This document shows positions 39,994 through 53,310 of a stretch of 64,000 bases of DNA, in pieces; within the stretch, counting starts at the first letter, position 1; every line of letters starts with the position of its first letter. Below the pieces are notes generated by a model that saw only the letters and a program-made list of their open reading frames with translations, ran no database searches and had not been told where the DNA came from. Source of the stretch: Rhynchonema sp. JSB1_4 (Eukaryota > Nematoda > Chromadorea > Monhysterida > Xyalidae). The DNA is taken from positions 62,001 through 126,000 of the forward strand of contig JASAMV010004440.1 of assembly GCA_030248065.1 (NCBI GenBank). Reading direction: 5' to 3'. Both the position numbers and the translations under genes were made by a program.

Positions 39994-42900
39994 ATGACAG
40001 CCGTGGCGTCATCGTCAGCATTCGTGTCCCAGACTGACCATGCCATGCCATCCACATCATCCAGCAGCACATGCGCCGGCCAGCAGCAACAGCAGCAGCA
40101 CATTGTGAAACATCATCACAATCCGATCACGCTACCGCCATTGGTTTCGGGTCGACATTATGTTGTCCAGTTCAACAAACCGATTCACAATCGCGCATTC
40201 ACAAATGCCGATCACATCAACAAACTCTTATCGTCGCCGCAGCGCGAGTCTGTGTTCCCGTTGGCCGAGGCGAGGGTGATTCGCGACGATCGACTATTGT
40301 CGAATCTGTTGGCGGCCGAAGAGATCCTGCTGCCGATCGACTATTGTGCGGCCGGCGTGCAAACGGAAGTCAGGCCGCATATGAGGCATATTGTCGTTCA
40401 GTGGATGACGGAGGTGCGTACATATGTTGTTTCAAAGTTTTTTGTTTTTTCGTTTTTGTATTTCCACTGATTTTTTATGAAGAGTTTTGAGATGTAGATT
40501 TTTGTGAGCGCGATGGTTGACATGAAAAGTTTGACATGACCAAGTAAATTGAAACACTTCTCCAGATTTCTTGCATATAAAAATATCCTACACTAGCAAT
40601 TTGTCGGCACCCAGTCAGTCCCGAATCCGATCCGATTACCAATTTTTAAAAATCATAGAAAAACGAACAATAAAGTTTCCATTCCGCAGGTATGCCAAGA
40701 AGAAGGCATCGACTGCGAGGTGCTGCCGTTGGCCGTGAGTCTGATGGACGGGTTCCTGTCCAAGGCAGCCATCTACAAAGAACAACTGCAAACGCTGGCC
40801 ACGACGTGTCTGTTTGTGAGCAGTAAGATCAAGTGTGCCGTTCCATTCAAAGCGGATCGATTGTGCAAGTTCAGCGACGGCGGTGTGATCGTGAGCGATG
40901 TTATGGTGAGATTTTCTAGTTGTATATTTGCAATTTTTTTATTTGTGGTCTGTTTTTAATTTTCTTTGTTGCTATCGTGTGTGAAATCTGATGCGATGCG
41001 GCAGGCAATGGAACGACAAATAACCAGTGCGAAATGTCACACAATATCCATACCCATTTATTTGCAAGTCCAACTTTAACTACACTATGGGATTTGCTGT
41101 GGTGACGAAAAAGACTGGCAATTTCAACACCACCGCCGAATGAAAAACTTCAAACAGCATAATCCCGAATCATTTTGCAAAAATCAAAATCCCTGATCAA
41201 GTTTTTTATCATGTCTTGCATTGGAATGTTCAATTATCCAGTTTAGTTGCACTGCACCTATTCAGTTTATAAATATACAACTTTTTATTTTTCACAATTG
41301 TTGCAGAGCTGGGAGCTGTTGTTGTTCAAGACACTCAACTGGGAGGTGTCTGTGCCGACGATGTTCGAGTTCATCGAACACATGCTCGCACGATTTCAAC
41401 TGCCGATTCAGATGGCCAACACGATCAGGCATCAATGTCAATTGCTCGTGCCTGCAGTGTGTCGAGGTCAGAAATCATCATGTTGATTTTCTCTTTTTAT
41501 TTTGTTTATTTTTTATCTTTACTTATCTTTTCTTGTCGCTCTTTTTTATGCGCTGATCTGATCTGGTTTTATGTGGAAAATGTGTGAGTTTGTGAGTGAA
41601 AATGGTCTAAGTTTTATGACAGGCACACACTCATCATCAATAATATTGCTATTGCAACACAACAACAGACCCATCAAATGTCTGGTAGATTGCATCAGTG
41701 GACGTCATAAAAACATGATGATTAGCTTCATCCGCTTTCACGCTGGCTGTTGTTGTCACGATTTGTATCTATTTTTTGTGTGACAACTGTTGTTCCTTTC
41801 GTACCAAGCCCCCGACCAACACCTAGACTGACTGTCTCATTCTGGAGACGCTTTTGTGTCGCACAAGATTGAATCAATGTTGTTGCTTTGCTTTAGGTAT
41901 CAGTGACATGACAACATTGTGCAATTCGAGCCTTGTCGTGTTTGGGTGTGCTTGTTTTGGGCTATAAATGAATATAAGTGCTGCAACTGTAACCCCAACC
42001 ACAGGGACTGTTGTCGTTAGGAAAACAGTGTGATGCGATGTTATGTTGACCCCAATTTCACGCTTCGGGGATCGGATTTTTCTATCACCCCCAGAAACCT
42101 TTCGTGTTTCTTTTGTTTGTGCACCACGAAACGGGCCACTTTGAGGACCATTGACATATATACCTACCGGTTCGGTGTTATTTTTTGAAAGTGTGAGTGG
42201 CTGACATCTAGGACCGACAAAGAACGGGCCTCTGCTGCCTGCTGGTGGTGTTAAGTGCTTTGTTTCATGATTGTGATTGGTGTGAGAGATGCCCCATAGG
42301 CGATATAAGCACCTGGGGGCCTCATCGTTTCGCTCCATTTGCGGTTTTTCTTTTCTTTTTTGTATTTTTTGCGCCATCAGTGGTTTGAGTGAGCTTTGCG
42401 GTAAGCTCTATCATGCGTGACTGGCTGACATGACACCGACCTTGGAACATGGAAATGAAAGAAAGAGAAAATCGTATGCGCTGTGTGTGTGCTGCTAAAT
42501 TGTGGCTGTTGAAAAAAAGTCGGCATGACACTAATTTTTATGATCCATTCATGATTTTTTCTGTTTCGTAACATCAATCGCCTACCGCAGCCCTCGCCGC
42601 TTGAATGGCTGCGCACAAAAACGCAAAACACCAGCGACTACATGCGCAGTTCAGTCTGCAAAATGTGAAATGATGGAAATTTGAACTTGTGATTTGATTT
42701 GTTGTCATTATGCAATGATGACAATCGTAAAGGGAACGCGCGAGCAACATCGATCAGTCGTCGCGATAATAAAATAAAAGCCGGGGAGTGGACGGGACGC
42801 TCTGTCGTCGTGGGAACTTTTTTCTGCTTTTTTCAGCTTGTCACCCCACGGTATGTGCTCAATGTTTTGATAACACAGACACCCAGTATATACACAAATG

Positions 42901-45900
42901 GTGTTGGTGATAGATGGTAGATGTAATGTCGCACCATGTTTCCCGCTTTTTGTTGTACAAAAATGTTTAAAAATAAAAACGAAAGTGCTTCGGCCTCCCA
43001 CACACAATTTCTTGAACGGTGCCATGTATGGGCGCAGACAAGGATGTTACGTTGTTCGCATGCTGATTGACTTTGCTGGTAATCTAGTTTCGGTTTTACG
43101 ATACAGTCTATATTGTGACCGTGAGTTGTCATGCACCTGCGGCGATAATTGAGAACCGGTTCACATCATGCTCGCTGGCTTTCTCTCATCATAAACACGC
43201 AATTGCGGGCAGAATTAATTGCGCTGTGAACGCGTTTCGGTGTTTGTTTGTGCAGAACCGCCGTAAAAACAACACGCAAGGTTCTGGGTAGCTGATGGCA
43301 TGACGACGTGTTTGGGGTGGTCGCGCTCTTGATGGTTTACTACATTGCGGGTTGTTTTGGCTAGTTTTTGTGGGAAACACAAACCAACTTCCATATGGCG
43401 CGATGGTACATGTCACGTGCTGTAATCCGAATGATGAATTGGCTTATTCCGGTTACCCACACCACCGTACCACGTTGTGTGCTTATTGAAAGTTTAGGGT
43501 GCGCTATTCGGCCTCACGTGCCGAGTCTACGGTTGGCCAAATGCGGGTCGCTATTATCGCGCGCACACACATGTTTGCTTGTCTTGTCTGGGGGTGACTG
43601 TCAGTGTCATCGTTTGTCTCGGCACGACATGTGTTTGTAGCAGTAGCGTCACGTTTTTGTCTGACGCGTGTACCGCGCACAATACAGAAATACAAAAACG
43701 TGTTTGAAAGGTGATCACTATCATTTTATTTCCAAGCATGCCCAGATCCTGCCAGCTTGCGCGCAGTGTGTAGCGCGCAGTTACGCGAGAAAAGTTACAA
43801 CCGCACAATTTGCAACGAGACTACCCATTTTTGACACCTTTTTACCACCAGAGAATGCGGTTACGCAGACGCACGCGTGAGTAGCGTCTGGGACAGGTTT
43901 AGAAATGCTGCGCTCTATAACTTGACGAAATGCAATGAAAAAATCTGACAATTCCGATAAATTAAACAAGTGTGCTGCTGTTGTGCTTTGAAGTTTGCAC
44001 CGCATGCACACGCGATGGTGTCAAATTTCATGCACACAAAAACGTGTAAATTGACGAGCATTTCGGGGCATTTTTATGTTTGAAATGGGTCGGCCCACTG
44101 GCGTGTCCAGGCATGTTTGAAAAAGGTGTAATGTTAAGGTCATACCGTTACTGATTGTATCTAGCATGGAGGACCTTGTCGAAGCTTTGTTCGATTTATG
44201 CGTGACATAAAAACTTGTCCATAAACGCGTACCCGTTTATGCTTTTTAACGCCAAATCGGAGAAACTGGGTTTGGTATACATATAGGTGTTTGTTTTCCG
44301 GTATGGTGCGGCACAGAAGAATTCTTCACTCGGGATGTGACACCGTTGTTGCCTTTTTCCTGGTGACCTTGCATTTGTAGAAATATGGTACATCATCGGA
44401 CGCAGGTACGGTAGATGTTGGTGGAAACGTCGTGCGTTTCTGAGCATTTGCTGTCATAGTGTGATTTTTATGAGCTACAATTCCGCGCTCACCGTACCGC
44501 CATATCGGTGTGAGTACAAAGCTGTCTACAGTTGGTCACACTTTGTTCGCTCATGAGTACGTGAGTGTGTGTGTGTGGGTGGGTGTAAAATCTTCAAATT
44601 CGGCCTTGATTGTACCCGCGGTGACTGTAGATAAGCACCCACAAACGGGTTGGTTATGGTGACCGGATACGTTGTATGCGTGCTTGGGCGATTATGATCA
44701 AAAACTTACAGCGCCAGGCGGTAAACGACACAACATTCAGCGCTTATTGGCGGCAACTCAAGGCGGAATTATATCGCTTTTGTCCCACTTAACCATCGGG
44801 GTATCGCATTGGCCAGATATTGGGTGTCACTTGTCAGTCGCCCATACAGAAATCTTTTGCTGCACCCAAGTAGTGACCCGCACAATCGTGCTAAGTGGCA
44901 GATGTTGCGCGTTACACTGCTGTTGAGCGGATGTGCAAAAAACGGCACCCAAATATGCGTTTTGGAGACTTGCCGCGCCGGGGACACCAAAGTCCGCGAA
45001 AAAAGCAGAACCTTTGTGCTTTGGTGATGATGAAAATGATGACTCAGCATACAGCAATGATCTTATGTGATAAGTTCACCTGCATAGAATTGGACTGCGC
45101 GACAAAGTGACAGTTGAATGAATGACTGTTTGGTTCAAACGCTTGGAACGCGATGTGAAACCGTTTGGTGCTTTCTTGAGGCAGTTTGTAAGGTGACACC
45201 ATGTCGTGCAAAGTTAGCCTTGTTCGAATGGCTGGTGGTTTTGTGCAACAGCTGTTGTTTCACGTGTCCTGCTGATTGCGTAGCATGCGTTGCTTCTCAA
45301 GTCAACCTAACCTAACCCAACCTGCACGCAACATCTGCTGCCACACTGTGCATTTTCTTTCGCAATGCATGTGTTCTTCAATTTCGTTTTTATTTTTAAC
45401 GACACACACGTACACAATCAAAAAAATTGAAATCAATCGTGATACTGATTTGTGTGTCTGGGTTCGTGCATGTTCAACAGTAGTTCTGGTTGCCTGTGCC
45501 GTGAAGTAACGCGCCTGTTGCACATGAAAACCGCACAAGTTGTAATCAAACCGCGGTCAAATTATGCCACCGTCATCGAAAAGCTGTCGCGATTTTTTGC
45601 GAGGACCTCGGTCCAGACATGCGTGCACGTGGCCTCGTGTTGACCACCTGACGCTCTACAAATCGACCAAAAACATGCACCAATGTTCACTTTCCTATAC
45701 TTCGCTGAATTGGGGTGCATGTGTACCAAATGCGACACTGTTTTGCGCACATATACCTAAGTGTCTTGTACATATTAGAAATTGTGCCTATTGACTACCT
45801 ATACAACGGGGTACCTGCATACATACCTGGGGGTCGTTCGACTTACAAGCGACATATATTGCGACTGATAAGTTCAGTTGGTGACGGTAGGGTCAGGTCG

Positions 45901-48900
45901 GTGCCAATGGTACATGTGTTTCAGCACTTTTTTCTGATAATAATTATTAGTGCAGACGGTGTCGAAAAATATTGACATTTATGATTATGGGCTAGGGGAA
46001 CGGGAGAACACGTGATGTATGTGGTTATCTCATTGTCTTTTGTGTGCTTTGCAGTTTGACTGTGGGGGATTAACGCTGTGCCTGCCCCACCCGTGGGTGA
46101 AGCTGTGTAAGCAAGCAATTTGAGCTGCGTGAACCCCCACCACCCAGGCACGCGCGCCCCCCCCCCCGAAAGAAAGAAAAAACCCCCCCCAGGGCCCCCC
46201 CACACTACAATGGAGGCTACGGTATCGATAACAACACAAAACCCTTCTGTTGGTTGACTTCTGCCACAGAGAGACGTGCGGGTTCATGTGGCGCTCTTCC
46301 CTTCGTCTGCAGGCACAAAGCAATGTGAGGGAGCCTTTATGTTTGCATTGCATAACCTTGAGTCTTCCGGGAAACTGGTCGGTCACCCGCCGGTGGGCCG
46401 ACGCGATGTAAAATGTGTTGATATAAATCGAAAAAAGTGATTTATGCTCGGTTTGCAACAAATCAAATAAACTGCCGCGCATGTTCTCTGTAGCAATAAT
46501 TGAACAAACAAAGTATGTGATTCGAGCGATACACATTGCTCATAATATCAACCAAGACGCTTTTGCGTGTGCGAAAATCATTTTCGTTTGCATTCCGCAC
46601 ATTGTGTACAGTTCCAGTTGCACGTGCATGCATACCAATTGCGCGATATTTGTGCGCTCGGCTCACATGCTTGCGCACAATGGGTCGTTTGGAAAATAAT
46701 GGTATTCCGGTATCGAGGCCGGTCACAACATCTTCGTGCCTGTGTGTGTGTGTGTGAGGGAAAGTAAAATCAAGTCTATCACTTGCATGTATGGTGACCA
46801 AATAGCGTGCAAGCGTCTAATTGCGCCTGCACTGTGCTGATATGCAGGTACAGAGGTGACACAACGGTTTTCGGTACGTTTCCTCCCTCACGCCGGTCGT
46901 GGGATCGCGACCATTTTGAGACGCAGTTGTTTGAGTTTAAAAAGCGTGCATGCGGTGGTTAACCTTCGAAATTGGTCGCTGAGAACGGTTTTATTTATAT
47001 TTGCGATTATCTAATGACGGGTTAGGCTCGGTCCAAACATCGGTGTGTTGCGTTATACGCTGCTGTACTGCTTGTCTTGTTACGGTGTCACTGACAAGAA
47101 ATTTTAGTTGGTTCAGAGAGGATGTCGTCGACTTGCGCCAGGATTGCGTGTGAAAATTTCACAGGAAATGGACATTGGTTTTTATGGGCTTTACAGATTG
47201 GTTATAATGTGCGTTTTATGGTGCCGTGACATTTCGTTACAACGCACTGTGCCTGGGGCCTGTTGTGAAGCACTAATGGATAGGGGCAATAAACGGGCTT
47301 TGTAACAACAACGGGTCTCCTTCTGGGTGGGGGTTGAGGCTTGTTTATGCGAAAAAATTTGTGGAGATCGAATTTCGGCCCTCCCGGCGGAGAATGCACC
47401 TGGGACAATATTTATGGACCGTAAATATTTTGTAGGTTGTTTTTTTGTTAAAGCTGCCTGTGGGTCACTGGTCGCTGTTGCGTTGCGCAAAGTATAATTG
47501 TTCCGACCATACTTTTCTCGCCAGCATAAACAATCCGATTCCATTGTGTGCTGGTTTGTTTGCCCAAACGGGCCTGAATTGGTCCATGTAATTGTGTTTG
47601 ACTGACTTAATCCGCAAGCCACACCTTTGTTTCGTGTGCGCGTGCGTTGTTGCATTACTCCGTTGACTGATGGATTAATTGGGCTTCACTAAATGCAACA
47701 ACACCGCTTACTGTGGAGGAACGCAAGTTTGTTCAAGCGTTTTTGAAACGCACAGAAACATCTGCTTATCGGGGGTGCACCTCTGGGGATGCTGTAACGT
47801 GATTGAACGACCAGGGTCGCAGCGAGGCAAATCATTGGGACAACAGGTTGATTCTGGTCACAGATAGCGACTTGTGACTGGCATTCAAATAGATACAATA
47901 TGATGATGATCAGTGATCAATCAATCAGGAGACACCAGTGGTTCTCAACTGAGCATAAGAACCAATGAATGATGTTTATCGACTCTCTTTTGTGCGTGTT
48001 GCATGTGTTGATGCGCTTCTATTCATCTTACTGACTGACTGTGTGCACAGGGTCACGGGTGTTAATGGGGCACGAAACGTGCTCACTCACTACTCGGGTG
48101 TGGTGGGTTCTGGAAACGTGAGCGTGGCGTCATATTTTTTTTGAAAATCTTGTTACACACGCGCGTTGCTTTGACCGACACCAGCTGCTGCACCCGGGTG
48201 CACGCACACGTGGGGTGGTCTGACCAGGTACGATGGTCACGAGCACAACATCCTGTGTGCGTCGCTTCGCAACTGTTGCACGACGACTTCACCCAGATTC
48301 AAACCTGAGTCTCTCGGATCGGTCTGTTAATTCATTTAGTCGAGTCAAGGCCACTGGGTGCATCTGCCCTGCCTGCGTCATCTATTATTCATCCACCACC
48401 ACAAACCATCACCCCGTATTGGCATGGCACGCACCACACGTCAGGCATAATAATGAGCGTTTTGTTTTTGTCCATCGCCATCACGCACCCACCACAACAC
48501 AATTCACAAGATTGTTGCTGACTGATGCGCCAAACAATGGAGGCATAAACGAATATAATTTGGGGTCTTGGGAGGGATTGTTTCTTGCAGTTTGAGAAAT
48601 AACTATGGTAAAATCATGATCGGGTTTTGGGGCATGCAAGCATGGGTATTTTTCGCGCAATGCGCGAGCATTGATAGGTACTATTGTACGGTAGGTGGTG
48701 CATAAATACGATTGACATGCGGCGAAGACAATGGGTGATACATTTCACGATCAACGGCCATGTCTGCTAGCCATCTGCCGTTTATGTGCAGCTGCAATCG
48801 CACCAATTCATGTATGCGCTAAACGTTCAGCAAACTGTTGTGTTCTTGTGGTTATTGATGTGCATGCGCTCATAATATTTGGTGTCGTGCTGTTGTCATC

Positions 48901-51900
48901 ATTGATGCATATTTATACGCGATCCGGTTTCGCGCTGTCCATATTGCAATGGCAGGGTAAGTTGAATATTGGGAAGGAAATCTGGTCGGGCACTTTTCAT
49001 AATCCAAGAGCAAGAAAAGCAATGGTAATGCTCCTGTTTCTCCTGCATGCCCTGAATTCCGTATTTGCTGGGTGGTCCAGGCCTCACTCAGTTCGCAAAA
49101 AACACAACAAGACTGCTTCATACAAGCAACGAGCGCGAATAAAGGGCGATACCAGTTCCACTTATGCATGGCACAACCACTCGTACTGCGTACGAGCGTG
49201 CTATCGCTTAAGGCACCACCGATCCATCGAAAAGCACTTGCGGAATGCAATGTTCTTTGGCGCTGTGATTTGATGATAATCACCTGCTGCCATCTTCATA
49301 GCCATAAAAGAAAGCATTTGGCATCCATAAAATTATGTAATTCGGCGTTTCGAGTTTTGATGTTTCTTGTTCTCAATTCTTTTCACTGAGACCAACTGCT
49401 GCGTGAGATGTGAATGAATATGAATATAGATGCTGAACCGAGCAGGGCAGATGTTTTTCTTGTTTTTTTTTTCAAGTTCTTTGTGTGTGTGTGTGCTCTG
49501 CGCTGTCGACAGATTACAGCGACTTGGGGGTGGGAAATATTTCCAGTATACAGCCATAATCACTTATCGGTGAAATCGGGAAGTTTTTAGAGAGAGACTC
49601 TAAAAAAATTGGGCCCAAAACTTCGAAGAGCCCGCCGGCGCCAACCGTCAGCTTGTGCACTAAGATGGCGCGCAATTTTGTATGGTGTTTGTGTTCGCTC
49701 ACATTTTTGTATGCTTTATCAGCGCAAGCACTGTGCACTTTTTGTTCAGTAAATGGTTAAGCAAGCAAGGCTAGCCAGTCAACTAAAGGCAAAAGAAGGA
49801 AGACTGTGCAGATCATACACAGCTCGTATTGAACAGCGAACCAGTTCGATTCACGAATAGAATGTGGTGGGTGTGAGAAATACAACCGAGACATAAATAC
49901 CTGTACTTAGAAATTGTTGTTGTTGCCGTTTCGTGACAGTTAAGTGGGCTTGTAATCCACTCAGATATGCGCACGCTCATTCATTGATGATAAGTCGATG
50001 TGATATCGTGAGATTTTATCAATGAAAAATGTCGAGTTTCCACGAGTCAGTGATGAGTAACACAACCTCGCTTGTAGCGCAGCGCAAGTTGGGTGCTTTC
50101 AAAGAAAGGGACCAGTTTCGTTAAAAATTTGCTGAAATTCTCTTCTCGGCCAGCACTAGCTTCGATCTGTATGGGACCGGTATCATCTCCTATGATCATC
50201 TATCCCCAAGAGATTGTGCTGTTGATGCTCATGTTTTTATTAGCTGACCGCACGACCGACAAAGGGAATAGAAAATGCAAAGAAATCAACACACATACAC
50301 ACAAGCACAGGCCGAGGTGATTTTTATTGTTGCTTACACAATCGGAGAGGCCCTTGGACACACCTTTTGGGCAATTGACCTGAACCCGCCCGTCGATTGG
50401 GAAGACAAGCAAACACTCAATAAAAACGAACAACGTGTTGTTGGTTGAGTTCGTGTTTTACGAGGTCATGCGATATCTTTGAATCTGCTTGTGCTTGACA
50501 TCGCTTGGACTACTGTAGGTGAACAAGCTGTTGCTTGCGTTGACACGTACATGTAGATTAGCAGTCGGCTCGACATCAAAGTACTTGCGTAGATGTATAC
50601 ACCGTAATCAATGAACGAAGGGGCGTGATTTTGTGATGTTATCGTCTTGCAGTATCACAGATGGGTGATGTGAGCAGATCATCAGAAAATGGTCACTCTT
50701 TGCGGTATTTTGGGCTCCGGAATGGCGAATGCATGATTTGCTTTATTGTGCTACTCCGTATTATACCGGTCAACGGTACCCATGAAGCAAGGACCTTTGT
50801 CGGATGTGCTCATAGTCAAACACGGCTCAGACAAATCGTCACTTGGTATTGAGCTTGTGTTGTTTCAAACAAGTGATGATGATACACGCGTCCCAATGTA
50901 ATGTAATACGCTGACACACAAAGCAACACTGCTTCGTCGGATCTACCTTTGTTGGGCTTATCCTTTCTGCTTTCTGCGAGAACCAAGCTTATTGGGTCAC
51001 CAGTGTGCGCATACGCATAGCCGGAAATCCCGGTCTGAGCCCGGTACCGAATATGGACCCCATATTGTATGTACCTAATTGTGGCGTGCAGTGTGGTGAT
51101 TACGTACGACTTTGCGTGCAACAACAGAGTCATCAACAAGCAAGATTTGAATCTCCATGTGCGTGTGCTGTGCATGCCATCATCAACAATTGTGTATTTG
51201 GGTCGCGATGTTCTCCCATTGTTTAAGGACCCCCGGGGCCAGTGAGCTCAAACAAAGCCACCCATCGTTGTTAATGGGTACCCTTTGTGACTGAAGATAT
51301 GTTGAGCATTAGTTTGAGACATGGTGTACCCAATCTGGCCGACAACCAGGGTCAACAGCTTGTTGATGCCTCTGAGCACATTATTTATGCATGCGATGGT
51401 GCGGTGATGCAATCTTTGTGCTTTAATTGTTGCTTGTGGCTTGTGGGGCAGGCATGACGTGGTGATATAACTGGTGGTGGTGACACAGAACTGCTTTTTG
51501 AATGACGGATTTGTTGTTGTTTCCTGGGGGAGATTGAGAAAAAACATATGGTTTGGGTCGGGGATTGATTTGAAATGAACAGCAAGTTATTGAGGTCGCA
51601 TTATCCCCTATGCAACAATTTTTTTGTCTTTACGGAAAAATACGAAAGATCGTTGCTTGTGTTATCATGCCCATTAGGGTGAACGGAATGCTGTCGCATG
51701 CACCGAACGCCAAACCACCACAAAATGAACAAAAGTCTCAATTGCATCAGCGTTCAATTCAACAACCAATATCTCTCCAATGCCCACCTATTCGCAATTT
51801 CAGACTACACTCTGATGGTGTTCCCCACATCGATGCAGGCGTGCATGTGTCTGTACGCATCCGCCCGTCGGATGCATGTCAATGGATTGCCGGACACCGT

Positions 51901-52681
51901 GCTCCGATGTGTGCATGAATGGCTCAGATATGACCAGGTACGCGGTTGGATTTGTTGTTTTTTTGGTTTGCGGTTGTGATGTTTCACTGTTGTTCAACGG
52001 AATCTTGTGTGAAAAAAGATTACAACATGTATAGTAACACTACGCCAACACGAGCCCGATTTCGGACGTGGCAGATAGTGAAACATTCACACATACATAG
52101 CTGCTAATTTGGAAAATGTTAAAGTAAAACTACGCCAACACGAGCCCGATTTCGGAGCTGGCAAAATGGTGAAACATTCATGACGTGGCTGCTGATTTGG
52201 GAAACGTTACACGGGGCAACAACAGGAGCAGAGATTTCTCTTTCTTTGCTCATCCCCCCCCCCCACGGCCCCCAATACAACGTTATGCATGAGGATTTTC
52301 TCTTTCTATTCGTTTTGTGAGCACACCACCTCCGAAATCGGGCTCGCGTGGGCGTAGTTCTCCAATCAAGAATGCTTCATTCTTTTACAGAACCTATTGC
52401 GCACGGCTGCCGAAGCGACCATCCTTGCACCGGCCCCAATGTTGCCCGGCGATTTCTCGCCACCGCCATCGGCTTCGTCCAGCTGCCACGCTGTGGACAG
52501 TTGTCAATCGGGCTGTGCGCAAGGTTGCGAGAGCATGAGCACTACGAGCTCGACTGCCTTGTTCGATCAGGCAATGGACATGTGTCGCACCCCGGCGGCG
52601 ACAGGCACCGGCAGTCAACACGCGTGTGTCTGGCAGATGGGCGGACTGACACCCACGGATGTACAGGATGTATTTGTTTAG
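39994..52681 (+). CDS. cyd-1: Cyclin D, 5 coding exons with a 10.3-kb intron
   Basis: Exons are 39994-40413 (ATG chosen at 39994), 40690-40905, 41307-41466, 51804-51937 and 52391-52681, about 406 residues, all phases matching. The cyclin box aligns with D-type cyclins: RHIVVQWMTEVCQEEGIDCE, then SKIKCAVPFKADRLC, then LLLFKTLNWEVSVPTMFEFI. The second fold, in exon 4, has FPTSMQACMCLYAS. The C-terminus ends LTPTDVQDVFV, matching the TPTDVRDV phosphodegron of vertebrate cyclin D1 (Thr286). D cyclins bind CDK4/6 and phosphorylate Rb-type proteins at the G1/S transition. The N-terminus is Ser/His/Gln-rich, and I see no LxCxE Rb-binding motif near it. The first exon frame is open back to an acceptor at 39777, so the protein could start upstream. 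AATAAA lies at 53305-53310. The symbol follows the single C. elegans cyclin D. Confidence 0.93.
41467..51803 (+). other. Cyclin D intron 3 (10.3 kb)
   Basis: Bounded by donor GTCAGA and acceptor TTTCAG, with phase 1 on both sides. An antisense frame at 41874-42377 (167 codons) has a hydrophobic segment near its C-terminus (VFLTTTVPVVGVTVAALIF) but no recognised family. The rest is unique, moderately AT-rich sequence with GT/TG microsatellite stretches (for example 46740-46756). Confidence 0.6.
52034..52361. mobile_element. GGCAAACTACACC MITE family, degenerate double copy in cyclin D intron 4
   Basis: Two successive left ends (ACTACGCCAACACGAGCCCG at 52040 and again at 52130) and one right end (CGGGCTCGCGTGGGCGTAGT, to 52360). 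Probably one copy inserted into or partly duplicated over another. Confidence 0.55.
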
Positions 52682-53304
52682 ACGATCGTTGTTGTTGTTG
52701 GGCATTGATTGATTGATTAGTATGTATTTGATTTGATTTTTTGGTGTACAGTTCAAACTCTTTATGGCGCGCGATGCATGTAGCAAATATTTCTGTGACC
52801 AAAATTTCCTAATGCCCGACCATGTCACTGTGAAGAAGGGGAACTGTATTGAAATCAATTAAACCAATTACCCAACAGCAGCACTGTACGTTTGTGTGTA
52901 CAAATACTGTGTTATGCATAGCCTATCGATTATGTGAAACGTGCTACGATATAATACGATGCTGCTATTTTTGTGAAAATGCCTCGATTTTGAATGTTGT
53001 TTAGGTACTGGATTGTTTCTCGTTGCTTGCTGCTTTGTGTCTACGTGTATTGTTTGGCACCATGTTTTAACCACGTTTCTTGGGTCCCTGCAATTCAAAA
53101 TACCCATTGCGTTCTTTGGACCCAACAACGGTTTACTTGTGGTGTCACACGGGTTTTGTGTGCGGTGGCGATTTCTGATTTTGATTTTTTTACTTTATTG
53201 TCCGATTAAAATTAGGCGGCCCGACTTGGCTCATCTGTCCAGCTATGAATGTTGGCTTCGGCGCTGTTTTATTGTCATATAAAAATCTAGGTAACAATTT
53301 TATT

Positions 53305-53310
53305 AATAAA
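53305..53310 (+). terminator. Candidate polyadenylation signal AATAAA for cyclin D
   Basis: First clear AATAAA after the cyclin D stop, about 620 bp downstream in AT-rich sequence. Distance makes the link plausible but unproven. Confidence 0.3.

Noticed and set aside
48731..49273. 180-codon frame with hydrophobic segments in cyclin D intron 3
   Set aside because: Composition looks random, with no initiation context, no motif and no phase-consistent partner exon.
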